Shown piece after piece: positions 46,546 through 54,821 of a stretch of DNA of 64,000 nucleotides (its first letter is position 1; each line of letters starts with the position of its first letter). The stretch is from contig NZ_AUAO01000001.1 of assembly GCF_000428765.1 (NCBI RefSeq), positions 744,001 through 808,000 on the forward strand, read 5' to 3'. The notes beneath the pieces are model-generated. The model saw only the letters and a list, made by a program, of their open reading frames with translations, was not told the origin of the DNA and ran no database searches. The stretch is from Brevundimonas aveniformis DSM 17977. Lineage in GTDB: Bacteria > Pseudomonadota > Alphaproteobacteria > Caulobacterales > Caulobacteraceae. The translations under genes were made by a program, and so were the position numbers.

Positions 46546-47247
46546 TCAACCCTTCAAGGCCGCGATATTGGCGGCATAGGCCTCGGGGCCGCCCCGAAAC
46601 ACGGCGGTTCCTGCGACCAGGGCTGTGGCCCCCGCCGCAACGCAGGCCGCAGCGTTGTCAGCGGTGACGCCGCCGTCGACCTGGAGGATGGCCGTCGACC
46701 CGGCGCGATCCAGGAGCGCGCGCGCGCGCGCGATCTTGTCCAGGGAGGCTGGAATGAAGGTCTGGCCCCCGAAGCCGGGATTGACCGACATGATCAGAAC
46801 CAGATCGACCAGATCGGTCACCTCTTCGAGAAGGCCGATAGGCGTGGCCGGATTGAAAACGATGCCGGCCCTGGCTCCGATGGCCCTGATCTGACCCAGG
46901 GTGCGATGCAGGTGGGGGCCACTTTCGGGGTGGACACTGAGAATATCGGCCCCGGCCTTGCGGTACGCCTCCAGCCACGGATCGACCGGTGCCACCATTA
47001 GGTGCACATCGAAGGGTTTGTCCGTATGGGCGCGCAGCGCCTTCACCACGTCGGGCCCAATGGTCAGATTCGGCACGAAATGGCCGTCCATGACATCCAC
47101 ATGGATCCAGTCGGCCCCGGCGGCATCAAGGGCACGGACCTCTTCACCCAGTCGCGAAAAGTCGCTGGCCAGGATCGACGGACAGATGAGCGGCGCGGGC
47201 ATGCTTGTGGGATAGGCCGCAAGTGTGTCGGGGGCAAGGTTCATCAC
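46546..47247 (-). CDS. rpe: Ribulose-phosphate 3-epimerase
   Basis: 233 aa from the GTG that overlaps the upstream stop as GTGA (alternatives ATG 47244 and 47202; the last matches the usual family start at APLICPSILASDFSRLGEEV). TIM-barrel landmarks: HVDVMDGHFVPNLTIGP with metal-binding His/Asp, HLMVAPVDPW, SVNPGFGGQTF and QVDGGVTADNA. It interconverts ribulose-5-phosphate and xylulose-5-phosphate in the pentose phosphate pathway. The next gene starts within 8 bp. Confidence 0.95.
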   Translation of the reverse strand: MMNLAPDTLAAYPTSMPAPLICPSILASDFSRLGEEVRALDAAGADWIHVDVMDGHFVPNLTIGPDVVKALRAHTDKPFDVHLMVAPVDPWLEAYRKAGADILSVHPESGPHLHRTLGQIRAIGARAGIVFNPATPIGLLEEVTDLVDLVLIMSVNPGFGGQTFIPASLDKIARARALLDRAGSTAILQVDGGVTADNAAACVAAGATALVAGTAVFRGGPEAYAANIAALKG

Positions 47248-47774
47248 GCCAGAGCCTGAATGCGCGCCAGGGTTGGGCCGTCCAGCAACAGGCGGTGCGA
47301 CGACGGTGCCCAGAGCTGGCCCTCGACACAGACGTCCGCCAGGCCCATGCCCGCGATCAGGGTCGCGTAATAGGCATTGCTATTGGCCCCGAAGGCGGCG
47401 GGCCATGGGTAGGCGATCTCTCGTGCGTTGACCTCGGCGCGCACGGCCTCGGCTCGTCGCAAGCATCGTTCAACGTCGGCATCATCGCCGGCACCCAGAT
47501 CGGCCTGTGGAAAAGCTGGATCGTAAAACCCGGTCCAGTGATCGAACCGCTCGCCCCAGATCACCTCGCGCCGGAACGGCAGGACGCCGCCGTAGATGCG
47601 CAAAGGTGTCCCCCCGGGTCCGCGCGCGATGCCGTGCAACTCTTGCAGCAGCGCGCCGTGTGAGGAGATCACGGCGACGAAGTTGTGGGCACCGAACCAC
47701 AGGTCCCGCGCCTGGTCTCTGCGCGGCCAGCGCAGAGCGGGCGTCTGAACCTTGACCAGCCGGCGCGGTGTCAA
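47244..47774 (-). CDS. Hypothetical protein, DUF3750-like pattern
   Basis: 176 aa. Pattern similar to DUF3750: WFGAHNFVAVISSHGALLQELHGIA, then YPWPAAFGANSNAYYATLIAGMGL, where His and NSN positions recall permuted papain-like (NlpC/P60-type) folds. No signal peptide or Cys nucleophile is clear, so catalysis is unproven. It lies between rsmB (8-bp gap) and rpe (4-bp overlap). The assignment is tentative. Confidence 0.6.
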   Translation of the reverse strand: MTPRRLVKVQTPALRWPRRDQARDLWFGAHNFVAVISSHGALLQELHGIARGPGGTPLRIYGGVLPFRREVIWGERFDHWTGFYDPAFPQADLGAGDDADVERCLRRAEAVRAEVNAREIAYPWPAAFGANSNAYYATLIAGMGLADVCVEGQLWAPSSHRLLLDGPTLARIQALA

Positions 47775-47782
47775 CTGAGCGG

Positions 47783-49081
47783 TCAGGCGGTGCGTTCCAG
47801 GCGCGCCGCGAAGAAACCATCCAGCCCGCCGAGCTCAGGCCATTGGGACGGCAACAACCGGAGCCAGCCCTCCTTGCCCAGGGCCTCGACCGGTGCGCCG
47901 GCCGCCTGTGGGTCCGCGGACCCGACGCGGAAATCAGGATGACGTTTCAGGAAGGCCAGGATCTGTGTTTCGCCCTCTTCGCGTTCGAGCGAACAGACGC
48001 AATAGACCAGCCGCCCGCCCGGCTTCACCCGTGCCGCCGCCGCGTCCAGCAGCCGATGCTGAACGTCCGCCAGCTTGGCGATCTCCGCCGGTCCGAGGGC
48101 ATAGAGGGCCTCCGGGTTACGGCGCAGGGTGCCGGTGGCCGTACAGGGGGCATCCAACAGCACGGCGTCGAACTGGCGATGGTCGGCCCAGGTTTCGGCG
48201 TCCGCCACCACGACCTCGGCCTTGAGGCCGATCCGTTCCAGATTGGCGCGCAGGCGTCTCAGGCGGGGCTCGGAACGATCCAGCGCCGTCACGGTGGCCC
48301 CCGTTGCCGCCAGCTGGAGGGTCTTGCCGCCGGGGGCCGCGCACAGATCCAGCGCCGCTTCCCCGGGCCTGGCAGCAAGTAGGCGGGCCGGCACGGCTGC
48401 TGCGGCATCCTGAACCCACCAGCCGCCGTCGGTGAAGCCCGGCCATCCGGCGACATCGCCGCCACGGTGTGTCCGCAGGGACCCGCCCGGCAGAGCCTCG
48501 GCGGGCAGAGCGTCAATCAGGACCACAGGGTCTGTATCGGGCTTCAGGCTCAGGTCCGTGGCCGGCTCGACGCGGGCGTTGAGGGCAATGTGCTCAGCAT
48601 CGGCCTGGCCGAACTGGGCGACCCAGCGGGCGAACAGCCAGGGCGGAATATCGGCTTCCGGCGGAGGTTCGGCGGCGGGATCGCGGGCCAGGCCACGCAG
48701 CACGGCGTTGATCAGGGCCTTGTAGGGGCGAGTCGCGTTGTCGCGCTCGGCCAGTTTGACCGTTGTTGATACCGCCGCAAAATCCGGTGTGTCCAGATAC
48801 AGCATCTGGGCCAGGCCGATCCGTAGCAGACGGCGAACCGGCTCCGGCGGCGGGCGTTGCAGCCGCGAGTCCAACGCCCGGTCGATGGAGCCCAATCGTC
48901 TCAGAACGGCCATGGCGAGCGCCCGCGCAAAGCCGCGATCCTCAGGGCTGAGTGTGCGCAGGGTCGGCTCGTTGAGGGCGACATCCAGCCCACCCCGGCG
49001 CAAGGTGGCGGCCTCGATGAGCCGAAGAGCGGCCTGTCGGGCCGGAAGTCCGGCGTTGGCGTTCACGCGCGCTCCAGACAA
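47783..49081 (-). CDS. rsmB: 16S rRNA m5C methyltransferase RsmB
   Basis: 432 aa. N-terminal NusB-like domain (ARQAALRLIEAATLRRGGLDVALNE) followed by an RsmB/NOP methyltransferase: LDLCAAPGGKTLQLAA (SAM site), ALDRSEPRLRRL, DAPCTATGTLRRNPEA with the releasing Cys, and YCVCSLEREEGE with the catalytic Cys. It methylates C967 of 16S rRNA in E. coli. It overlaps the Gfo/Idh oxidoreductase end by 19 bp. Confidence 0.94.
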   Translation of the reverse strand: MSGARVNANAGLPARQAALRLIEAATLRRGGLDVALNEPTLRTLSPEDRGFARALAMAVLRRLGSIDRALDSRLQRPPPEPVRRLLRIGLAQMLYLDTPDFAAVSTTVKLAERDNATRPYKALINAVLRGLARDPAAEPPPEADIPPWLFARWVAQFGQADAEHIALNARVEPATDLSLKPDTDPVVLIDALPAEALPGGSLRTHRGGDVAGWPGFTDGGWWVQDAAAAVPARLLAARPGEAALDLCAAPGGKTLQLAATGATVTALDRSEPRLRRLRANLERIGLKAEVVVADAETWADHRQFDAVLLDAPCTATGTLRRNPEALYALGPAEIAKLADVQHRLLDAAAARVKPGGRLVYCVCSLEREEGETQILAFLKRHPDFRVGSADPQAAGAPVEALGKEGWLRLLPSQWPELGGLDGFFAARLERTA

Positions 49082-49992
49082 CGCAGGGCGACGTCCAGAT
49101 TGGCCAGGCCGTCCTCTCCCGTCACTGGCGGTGGTGTGCCGTTCCGTACCGCATCCAGGAAGGCGGTCAGCTCGACCTTCAGGGGCTCGTTGGGCCAGGT
49201 GTGCAGGGTACGCGTCGAGTAGGAACCGTCCTTGTCGTAGGCGAAGAATTCCTGAACCTGGCGGGTGATCAGGTCGGCCACGACGAATTTCTGCTGGGTC
49301 GCGACCTGGAGCATCCGGGCCTTGTAGGGCGTCACCCAGTTGGTGTTGATCTGGGCGATGACCCCCGTGTCCGTCTTGAACTGCAGCAGGGCGGTATCCT
49401 CACGGTCGGCGCGGGTGCGGGCCAACTGGGGTTGAACCTCGGTGATCTCCGAACCGGTCAGGTGGCGGATGATGTCGATGTCATGCACCGCCAGGTCGAT
49501 CACGACCCCGACCTCGCCCATGCGGGGTGGGAAGGGGCCGACGCGGGTGATCTGGATCGAGATGATGTCGTCGCCGGCGACCGCCTTCTTGACCGCCTCG
49601 ACCGCCGGATTGAACCGTTCGACGTGGCCAACCATCAGGACCACACCCGAGGCCCGCGCGGCGTCGATCATGCGCCGCGCCCCGGCCAGGTCGGCGGCGA
49701 TGGGTTTTTCGACCAGCACCGGAACGCCTCGCTCGAGGAGGGCGACGCCCAGCTCGGCGTGGTGCCGGTTCGGCGTGGCGACAACGGCCGCATCCAGATC
49801 CGCCTCCAGAAAGGCTTCGACCGTGGTGACAGGCACGGCGCCATAGGCGCGCGCGGCTTCGGCGGTCGGTGGGTCAGGATCAAAGGCGCAGGTCAAACGC
49901 ACGCCCCGCATATCGGAAAGGACGCGGGCATGGTTGCGCCCCATCACGCCCAGGCCGGCGACCCCGACCTTCATTAAAGGACGTTCGGTCAT
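49063..49992 (-). CDS. Gfo/Idh/MocA-family oxidoreductase (WbpB-like)
   Basis: 309 aa. N-terminal NAD-binding GVAGLGVMGRNHARVLSDM, VVATPNRHHAE, the EKPIA motif with catalytic Lys, then the C-terminal alpha/beta domain (VVIDLAVHDIDIIRHLTG). Being coupled to a DegT aminotransferase (4-bp overlap) suggests the 3-dehydrogenation step of UDP-GlcNAcA, as in WbpB/WlbA pathways to 2,3-diamino sugars. The substrate is inferred from the pairing only. Confidence 0.88.
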   Translation of the reverse strand: MTERPLMKVGVAGLGVMGRNHARVLSDMRGVRLTCAFDPDPPTAEAARAYGAVPVTTVEAFLEADLDAAVVATPNRHHAELGVALLERGVPVLVEKPIAADLAGARRMIDAARASGVVLMVGHVERFNPAVEAVKKAVAGDDIISIQITRVGPFPPRMGEVGVVIDLAVHDIDIIRHLTGSEITEVQPQLARTRADREDTALLQFKTDTGVIAQINTNWVTPYKARMLQVATQQKFVVADLITRQVQEFFAYDKDGSYSTRTLHTWPNEPLKVELTAFLDAVRNGTPPPVTGEDGLANLDVALRCLERA

Positions 49993-51146
49993 GCAAAGCT
50001 CCTGACGGCGGCGACGATCTGATCCTGGGTGGCCTCATCCAGATCGGCATGCATCGGCAGGCTGATGACCACCTTGGATTTGGCCTCGGTCACGGCCAGA
50101 CCCTGCGGTCCGACTGAATGGAGCGCATAGGCGGGCTGCTGGTGCATGGGGATCGGATAGTAGACCGCGCTCGGCACCCCTTGCGCCTTGAGGTGGGCGG
50201 CCAACCGATCCCGCTGCGGATGTTCGATCGTGTACTGAGCCCAGACGGAAACGCCGCCGTCGATCACGCCGGGGACCGCTGCGACATGGTCCTTGAGCAG
50301 GTCGTTGTAGCGCGCCGCAATCCGGTTTCTGGCGTCGATCTCGTCAGCAAACACCTTGAGTTTTTCGATCAGGACCGCCGCCTGGATAGTGTCGAGCCGC
50401 GAATTCATGCCGACCCGCATGTTGAGGTACTTCGGGTCATGGTCGAAGGAGCGGCCTTGAAGATCGGAGGCGACGGCCTTGCCGTGGACGCGAACCGAAT
50501 CGATCAGCTCAGCCAGGGCCGCATCATTGGTCAGGACCGCCCCGCCGTCGCCGTAACAGCCCAACGGCTTGGCGGGGAAGAAGCTGGTGGTGGCGATATC
50601 GGCCCAGTGGACCGGATGCTTGCCATCGAGGGTACAGCCGAAGCCCTGGGCCGTGTCGGCGATCAGCTTGAGCCCGTAGCGGTCACAGATCTCGCGGATT
50701 TTCGGATAGTCGGCGGGCTGGCCGAACAGGTCGACAGCGATCACGACGCGGGGCGTCAGACGGCCTTCGGCGATGACGGCCTGAATCGACGCCTCCAGAT
50801 GCGCCGGGTCCATGTTGTAGGTCACGGGATCAATGTCGACGAAGACGTTTTCGGCTCCGAACCAGGGCGCGACCTCTCCGGTGGCGGCGAAGGTGAAGGA
50901 GGGGCAGAAGATGGCGTCGCCGGGCCCAATGCCCCAGACCATCAACGGCAGGGCCAGGGCATCGGTGCCGTTGGCACAACCCAGGGCGTAATCTGCCTGG
51001 CCGAAAGCGGCCATGTCGGCTTCGAACTCGCGCACCTGCGGGCCCATCACCCAGGCCCCGCCCTCAACGGCGTCGAGGATGGCGCGGGTCATCGGTTCGC
51101 CGATACGACGGCGCTGAGCCTGAAGGTCAATGAACTGAATGCTCAT
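49989..51146 (-). CDS. DegT/DnrJ/EryC1/StrS sugar aminotransferase (WbpE-like)
   Basis: 385-aa PLP enzyme. MSIQFIDLQAQRRRIGEPM, GCANGTDALALPLMVWG, PSFTFAATGEVAPWFGA, and FFPAKPLGCYGDGG with the PLP lysine are hallmarks of WbpE/DegT-type enzymes. Likely aminates a 3-keto UDP-sugar made by the adjacent oxidoreductase. The glycosyltransferase upstream overlaps by 4 bp, so the three genes form a nucleotide-sugar module. Confidence 0.9.
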   Translation of the reverse strand: MSIQFIDLQAQRRRIGEPMTRAILDAVEGGAWVMGPQVREFEADMAAFGQADYALGCANGTDALALPLMVWGIGPGDAIFCPSFTFAATGEVAPWFGAENVFVDIDPVTYNMDPAHLEASIQAVIAEGRLTPRVVIAVDLFGQPADYPKIREICDRYGLKLIADTAQGFGCTLDGKHPVHWADIATTSFFPAKPLGCYGDGGAVLTNDAALAELIDSVRVHGKAVASDLQGRSFDHDPKYLNMRVGMNSRLDTIQAAVLIEKLKVFADEIDARNRIAARYNDLLKDHVAAVPGVIDGGVSVWAQYTIEHPQRDRLAAHLKAQGVPSAVYYPIPMHQQPAYALHSVGPQGLAVTEAKSKVVISLPMHADLDEATQDQIVAAVRSFA

Positions 51147-52423
51147 GGGGCGGGCCTATTAGCAGAATTGTCGACAAAGGTGGCGAAGGGCATGGCTGCG
51201 AGGGCATCCGGCGCCCAGGCCCTGGACAAGGCGTGGATGCGAGCCGGGCCAGCGGCCCCCAGGCGGGCCGCTACTTCGGGATGGTCGATCAGCTCGCGAA
51301 TGCAGGCTGCAGCGACCCCGAGATCGGGTTCAGCCCACTGCCCGGTTCTATAGGCTCCCGACGGGTCTTTTATCGGGACCAGATGGAACGGAACGAGGGC
51401 GGCGCTGTCACTATCCGCGAAATCGGTGACGCCCGACCAGCCGGTCATCACCACTGGCTTGCCCAAGGCCATGGCCTCGGCCGGGATCAAGCCGAAGCCT
51501 TCAGCTCGGTGCAGGGAGATCAACAGGTCGATACTGGCCAGCAGATCCCAGACCTCGGGGTTGGACAGGTCTGTCTCGATCAACTGAAGATCGGGGCGCT
51601 CTGACATCAGGGCATTCAACCGCCGGCGGGCGCTGGCGTCCGTATTCAAAGCGCGAACCTTGACGATGAGGTGGGCGTCTGCGCGGGGCTCGGGAAAAGC
51701 GCGCGTCCAGGCTTCGATAGCACCCCAGGGGTTTTTTCGGGCGAAGGCGGAGCGCCCATCGAACATGACCAGGGCATGCTTGATGCCGGGCTTGAGGCCA
51801 AACCGGGTCGGATCAGGACGGGCCGACGCTGGCCGTGTGACCGGGTGCGGCATGACCCTCAACTTGGCAGCCTGCTCGCCCATTCCTGCCTGCTCGAGGG
51901 TGTTTCGGATGGCATCGGCTGTGAAGTTGGAGGTCACCCAAATCTCATCCAGCCAGCGCGCGCTTCTGACCCAGGCATGAGGGGCCTGGGTCGTCTCCCA
52001 GGCCCAGTAGCCAATCCGGTATCGGGTCAGCCAATCGGCAGGATCGTGGGCCATCAGGGCGACTTCGACTTCGGGTGCATTGGCATGGATCAGCCAGACG
52101 CCTCCAGGCCTGTCCGTGAGTGCCGGCTTGCGGCTCGGCGACCACATGGCCTTCTGGGCCGGTCGCAGGGACTGTCGTTCGACGACGTATCCCGCCGCCT
52201 CCAGGGCATTGGCCGTCGCATCGGCACCCCGACCGACGCCCAGGGCCTCCCCCAGAAATCCGCTGACGATGAGGGGGCCGGCACTAAGGCTGGTCGGCAA
52301 CTCCCGCCAGTGCGGTTCGCGCAGTGTCCATGCCGTCGCCAGGGCGGCGCGGATCAGAGGCAGGCGAACCGGTAGAGGAAGCGTACGAATCAGCCCCATG
52401 GGGCGCGGATCTCCGGGCAGCAC
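51143..52423 (-). CDS. Glycosyltransferase of GT4 type
   Basis: 426 aa. The C-terminal GT-B half shows RKNPWGAIEAWTRAFP, LQLIETDLSNPEVWDLLASIDLLISLHRAEGFGLIPAEAMALGKPVVMTGWSG-like pattern (EGFGLIPAEAMALGKPVV contains the E-x7-E retaining motif). The N-terminus includes PLIVSGFLGEALGVGRGADATANALE, a nucleotide-sugar transferase start. Its donor could be the diamino sugar made by the neighbours. It begins the run of ten minus-strand genes. A 115-bp gap precedes it. Confidence 0.88.
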   Translation of the reverse strand: MLPGDPRPMGLIRTLPLPVRLPLIRAALATAWTLREPHWRELPTSLSAGPLIVSGFLGEALGVGRGADATANALEAAGYVVERQSLRPAQKAMWSPSRKPALTDRPGGVWLIHANAPEVEVALMAHDPADWLTRYRIGYWAWETTQAPHAWVRSARWLDEIWVTSNFTADAIRNTLEQAGMGEQAAKLRVMPHPVTRPASARPDPTRFGLKPGIKHALVMFDGRSAFARKNPWGAIEAWTRAFPEPRADAHLIVKVRALNTDASARRRLNALMSERPDLQLIETDLSNPEVWDLLASIDLLISLHRAEGFGLIPAEAMALGKPVVMTGWSGVTDFADSDSAALVPFHLVPIKDPSGAYRTGQWAEPDLGVAAACIRELIDHPEVAARLGAAGPARIHALSRAWAPDALAAMPFATFVDNSANRPAP

Positions 52424-52538
52424 GACGGTGCGACGCGGCGGCTCTTAGCAGACTGTTCTGTCTGGGCGTTCGAATTTCCGTCACGGATTGTTGCAGCGCC
52501 GGCCTGCGGTCGCAATGTCACGCGACGGACGAGCACGC

Positions 52539-53024
52539 CTATTGCGCCGTTGCGAACGCCTGATCGCAAAGCTCCTCGCCGAAGGCCGTCGAGAGTTGTT
52601 CCTCGCTTTCGGCCATCTCGAAGACGGCCACGCGCGCCCCGATCACCGTGTGGCCGATCTCATATTCACCGACGACCCGGCCGGTCGAAGGCTCTACCAA
52701 TCGAGCCCTGCCCCGCAGGACATTGGCCCCGCCGATGATTGCGACCTGCACAGGATTGGCTCGGTCCAGTCGGCTGATGGCGGCATCCAGGCGCAAGGGA
52801 CGCGAACCCACTGCACATTCGTCGAGGGCCGTCTGGACCCGCTCGCGGAAAATCTCGTCGAAGTCAGCCGTGGTTTCGATCTCGGGGTCGATGACAAGCC
52901 GCACCGACTGGATACGATAGCTGGCCGCTTCGCTCACGGGGGTGACGGCCGTTGAGCGGGACAGGCCGACGCAGGCCGACAAAGGTACGACCAACAGACC
53001 GGCGATGATGAGCGTGCGGATCAT
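52539..53024 (-). CDS. Lipoprotein of unknown function
   Basis: 161 aa. Lipobox LSAC (C18) after MIRTLIIAGLLVVPLSAC. The mature part has RIQSVRLVIDPEIETTADFDEIFRERVQ and ANVLRGRARLVEPSTGRVVGEYEIGH, a pattern seen in small outer-membrane-associated lipoproteins (DUF-type). No function. Separate promoter likely; 19 bp follow to the oxyR stop, so it may instead be the terminal part of that transcript in the same direction. Confidence 0.72.
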   Translation of the reverse strand: MIRTLIIAGLLVVPLSACVGLSRSTAVTPVSEAASYRIQSVRLVIDPEIETTADFDEIFRERVQTALDECAVGSRPLRLDAAISRLDRANPVQVAIIGGANVLRGRARLVEPSTGRVVGEYEIGHTVIGARVAVFEMAESEEQLSTAFGEELCDQAFATAQ

Positions 53025-53043
53025 AATCCCTCCCTTGGCCAGA

Positions 53044-53955
53044 TCAGGCTACGACAGAGGAAAACGTCGCGTCCAGCTGGAAGGTCTCTGCCAGAAGTCG
53101 GGCCTCGGCCTCCCGACTCGACCCGGTGCGCCAGGCCACAACGATCTCGCGCCGCGGGGTATCGGCAGAGATCGGGCGCACCACGACCGCGGGATTGTCG
53201 GCCAGGCCGGCCCGCACCGCCATTTCGGGCAAGAACGAAACTCCCAGACCCGATCCGACCATCTGGACCAGGGTGTGCAGACTGGTGGCGGCAAAGACAT
53301 CGTCGCCCTTGGGCGGCTCAATGTGAAAGGCGGCCAAGGCCTGATCGCGCAAGCAATGGCCGTCCTCCAGCAGGATCAGATCCTCGCTTTTCAGGGAACC
53401 GGGCCGGATCGGTCCGGGTGCCGCCAGCGGGTGACCAGCCGGTGCCGCCGCCAGGATCGCATCGTCACCAATGCGGGCGTGATCGATGCCGCTGGTCGAA
53501 TAGGGAAGGGCGATGATGGCGGCATCCAGCTGGCCGGCCTTGAGCGCCTTGATCAGGCCGGGCGTCAGGTCCTCGCGGATGAAGAGCTTGAGAGCCGGAT
53601 AGGCCGCCTTCACGCCCGGCAGTTTGGCGGGCAGAAGGAAGGGCGCGATCGTCGGAATAATGCCCAGTCGAAACCGGCCCGACAGGGGGCGACCGGCGCT
53701 TTGCGCGGCCTCGACCAGATCCTCGGTGCGAGCCAGGACATCTTCGGCCCGTTTGACGGCCTCGGCCCCGACGGCCGTTAGCTGGATGCGTCCCCGCGTG
53801 CGTTCAACGACAGGCGCGCCCAGTATTTTCTCTAGTTCCTGAACCCCAGCGGAGAGAGCCGGCTGGCTGACGAAGGCGGCCTCGGCTGCTCGCGAGAAGG
53901 AGCGGTGCTCAGCCAGGAGCTTGAGGTACTGAAGCTGGCGCAGGGTCGGAAGCAT
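53044..53955 (-). CDS. oxyR: LysR-family peroxide regulator OxyR with a single cysteine
   Basis: 303 aa. N-terminal LysR HTH (LRQLQYLKLLAEHRSFSRAAEAAFVSQPALSAGVQELEKILGAPVVER). The effector domain carries LLEDGHCLRDQA, with C201 aligning with E. coli C199. The resolving-cysteine position (C208) is F210 here, and C201 is the only cysteine in the protein. Divergent from ahpC-ahpD, a LTTR box sits 11 bp upstream of its start. It would respond to peroxide without the canonical intramolecular disulphide. Confidence 0.92.
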   Translation of the reverse strand: MLPTLRQLQYLKLLAEHRSFSRAAEAAFVSQPALSAGVQELEKILGAPVVERTRGRIQLTAVGAEAVKRAEDVLARTEDLVEAAQSAGRPLSGRFRLGIIPTIAPFLLPAKLPGVKAAYPALKLFIREDLTPGLIKALKAGQLDAAIIALPYSTSGIDHARIGDDAILAAAPAGHPLAAPGPIRPGSLKSEDLILLEDGHCLRDQALAAFHIEPPKGDDVFAATSLHTLVQMVGSGLGVSFLPEMAVRAGLADNPAVVVRPISADTPRREIVVAWRTGSSREAEARLLAETFQLDATFSSVVA

Positions 53956-53965
53956 AAGGATATCC

Positions 53966-53978
53966 TAGATGCGATCTA
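53966..53978. promoter_or_regulatory. LTTR-type inverted repeat, probable OxyR autoregulatory site
   Basis: A perfect TAGAT-GCG-ATCTA inverted repeat, of the T-N11-A form, lies 10 bases upstream of the oxyR ATG. It fits LysR-type autoregulation. Confidence 0.6.
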
Positions 53979-54038
53979 TGATTTTTCCCAGTTAGATCAA
54001 CCAGGGTTATGCCCCGGGGGTGATTCACGATGATCGAT

Positions 54039-54051
54039 TCTATGGGCTAGA
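54039..54051. promoter_or_regulatory. LTTR-type half-palindrome cluster upstream of ahpC
   Basis: TCTA-TGGGC-TAGA (T-N11-A) flanked by two ATCGAT copies (54033-54038 and 54060-54065). Located between the oxyR-proximal box and the putative ahpC promoter; a plausible OxyR activator site. Confidence 0.45.
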
Positions 54052-54086
54052 TAAGAAATATCGATGGAGAATCGCGCACTCCAAGG

Positions 54087-54109
54087 TTGACTTTGTGCGC
54101 CGCACAAAG
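54087..54109 (+). promoter_or_regulatory. TTGACT overlapping an 8-bp palindrome upstream of ahpC
   Basis: TTGACT (54087-54092) resembles a -35 box but no -10 is evident at the expected distance. It overlaps CTTTGTGC-GCC-GCACAAAG (54091-54109), a perfect 8-bp inverted repeat. This may be an operator or 5'-UTR stem for ahpC. Confidence 0.4.
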
Positions 54110-54175
54110 CACTTCGCAGGTGCAGCGTCGCTCCCCCGACGCCCCTCACTCATGTCCGTCTATAAGGAGAGCGCA

Positions 54176-54730
54176 ATGCTCGGCGTCGGCCAGAAACTGC
54201 CTGAATTCAAGATCGTCGGTGTAAAGCCCGGCTTCAACCAACACGAAGAAAACGGTGTTTCGGCCTTCGAGCCGGTAACCGAAGCCAGCTTCGACGGCCA
54301 GTGGAAGGTTATCTTCTTCTACCCGAAGGACTTCACCTTCGTCTGTCCGACCGAGATCGCCGAGTTCGCCCGTCTGAACCGCGAGTTCGCAGACCGCGAC
54401 GCCGTGGTGCTGGGCGGCTCGACCGACAATGAGTTCACCAAGCTGGCCTGGCGCCGCGACCATGCCGATCTGGACAAGCTGCCGATGTGGCAGTTCGCCG
54501 ACAACGGGGGCAGGTTCGCCCGGGCGCTCGGGGTCCTGGATGAAGACGAAGGCGTCGCTCAGCGCGCGACCTTTGTCGTCGACCCGCACAACGTCATCCA
54601 GCACGTCTATGTCACCAGCCTGAACGTCGGCCGCGCGCCGGCCGACACCCTGCGGGTGCTCGACGCCCTGCAAACCGACGAACTGTGCCCGTGTAACCGC
54701 CCGCTGGGTGGTGAGACGCTGGCGGCCTAA
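54176..54730 (+). CDS. ahpC: Alkyl hydroperoxide reductase AhpC (2-Cys peroxiredoxin)
   Basis: 184 aa from ATG 54176, fixed by AAGGAG eight bases upstream; the frame extends upstream to 54020 without ribosome sites. Peroxidatic C57 is in FTFVCPTEI; the C-terminus has C171 and C173 (CPCNRP) as resolving cysteines, as in AhpD-linked AhpC proteins. It reduces H2O2, alkyl hydroperoxides and peroxynitrite. It is followed by ahpD and divergent from oxyR. Confidence 0.96.
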   Translation: MLGVGQKLPEFKIVGVKPGFNQHEENGVSAFEPVTEASFDGQWKVIFFYPKDFTFVCPTEIAEFARLNREFADRDAVVLGGSTDNEFTKLAWRRDHADLDKLPMWQFADNGGRFARALGVLDEDEGVAQRATFVVDPHNVIQHVYVTSLNVGRAPADTLRVLDALQTDELCPCNRPLGGETLAA

Positions 54731-54746
54731 AGGCCCCAGCCGGATT

Positions 54747-54783
54747 CGGGGGCGCGCACCCCTCCTCCCCTCGCGCGCCCCCG
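54747..54783 (+). promoter_or_regulatory. Strong intercistronic hairpin between ahpC and ahpD
   Basis: A perfect 11-bp stem CGGGGGCGCGC / GCGCGCCCCCG (54747-54757 and 54773-54783) with a 15-base pyrimidine-rich loop and no T-tract. Probably stabilises the ahpC message or gives partial termination, so ahpC exceeds ahpD. Confidence 0.6.
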
Positions 54784-54821
54784 GTCCCCCCTTGTTCAGA
54801 TTTCCCAACCGGAGACAGTCG

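Noticed and set aside
54020-54175. Upstream extension of AhpC to base 54020
   Set aside because: The extra residues do not resemble AhpC, the region contains operator-like sites, and the strong AAGGAG marks the start at 54176.
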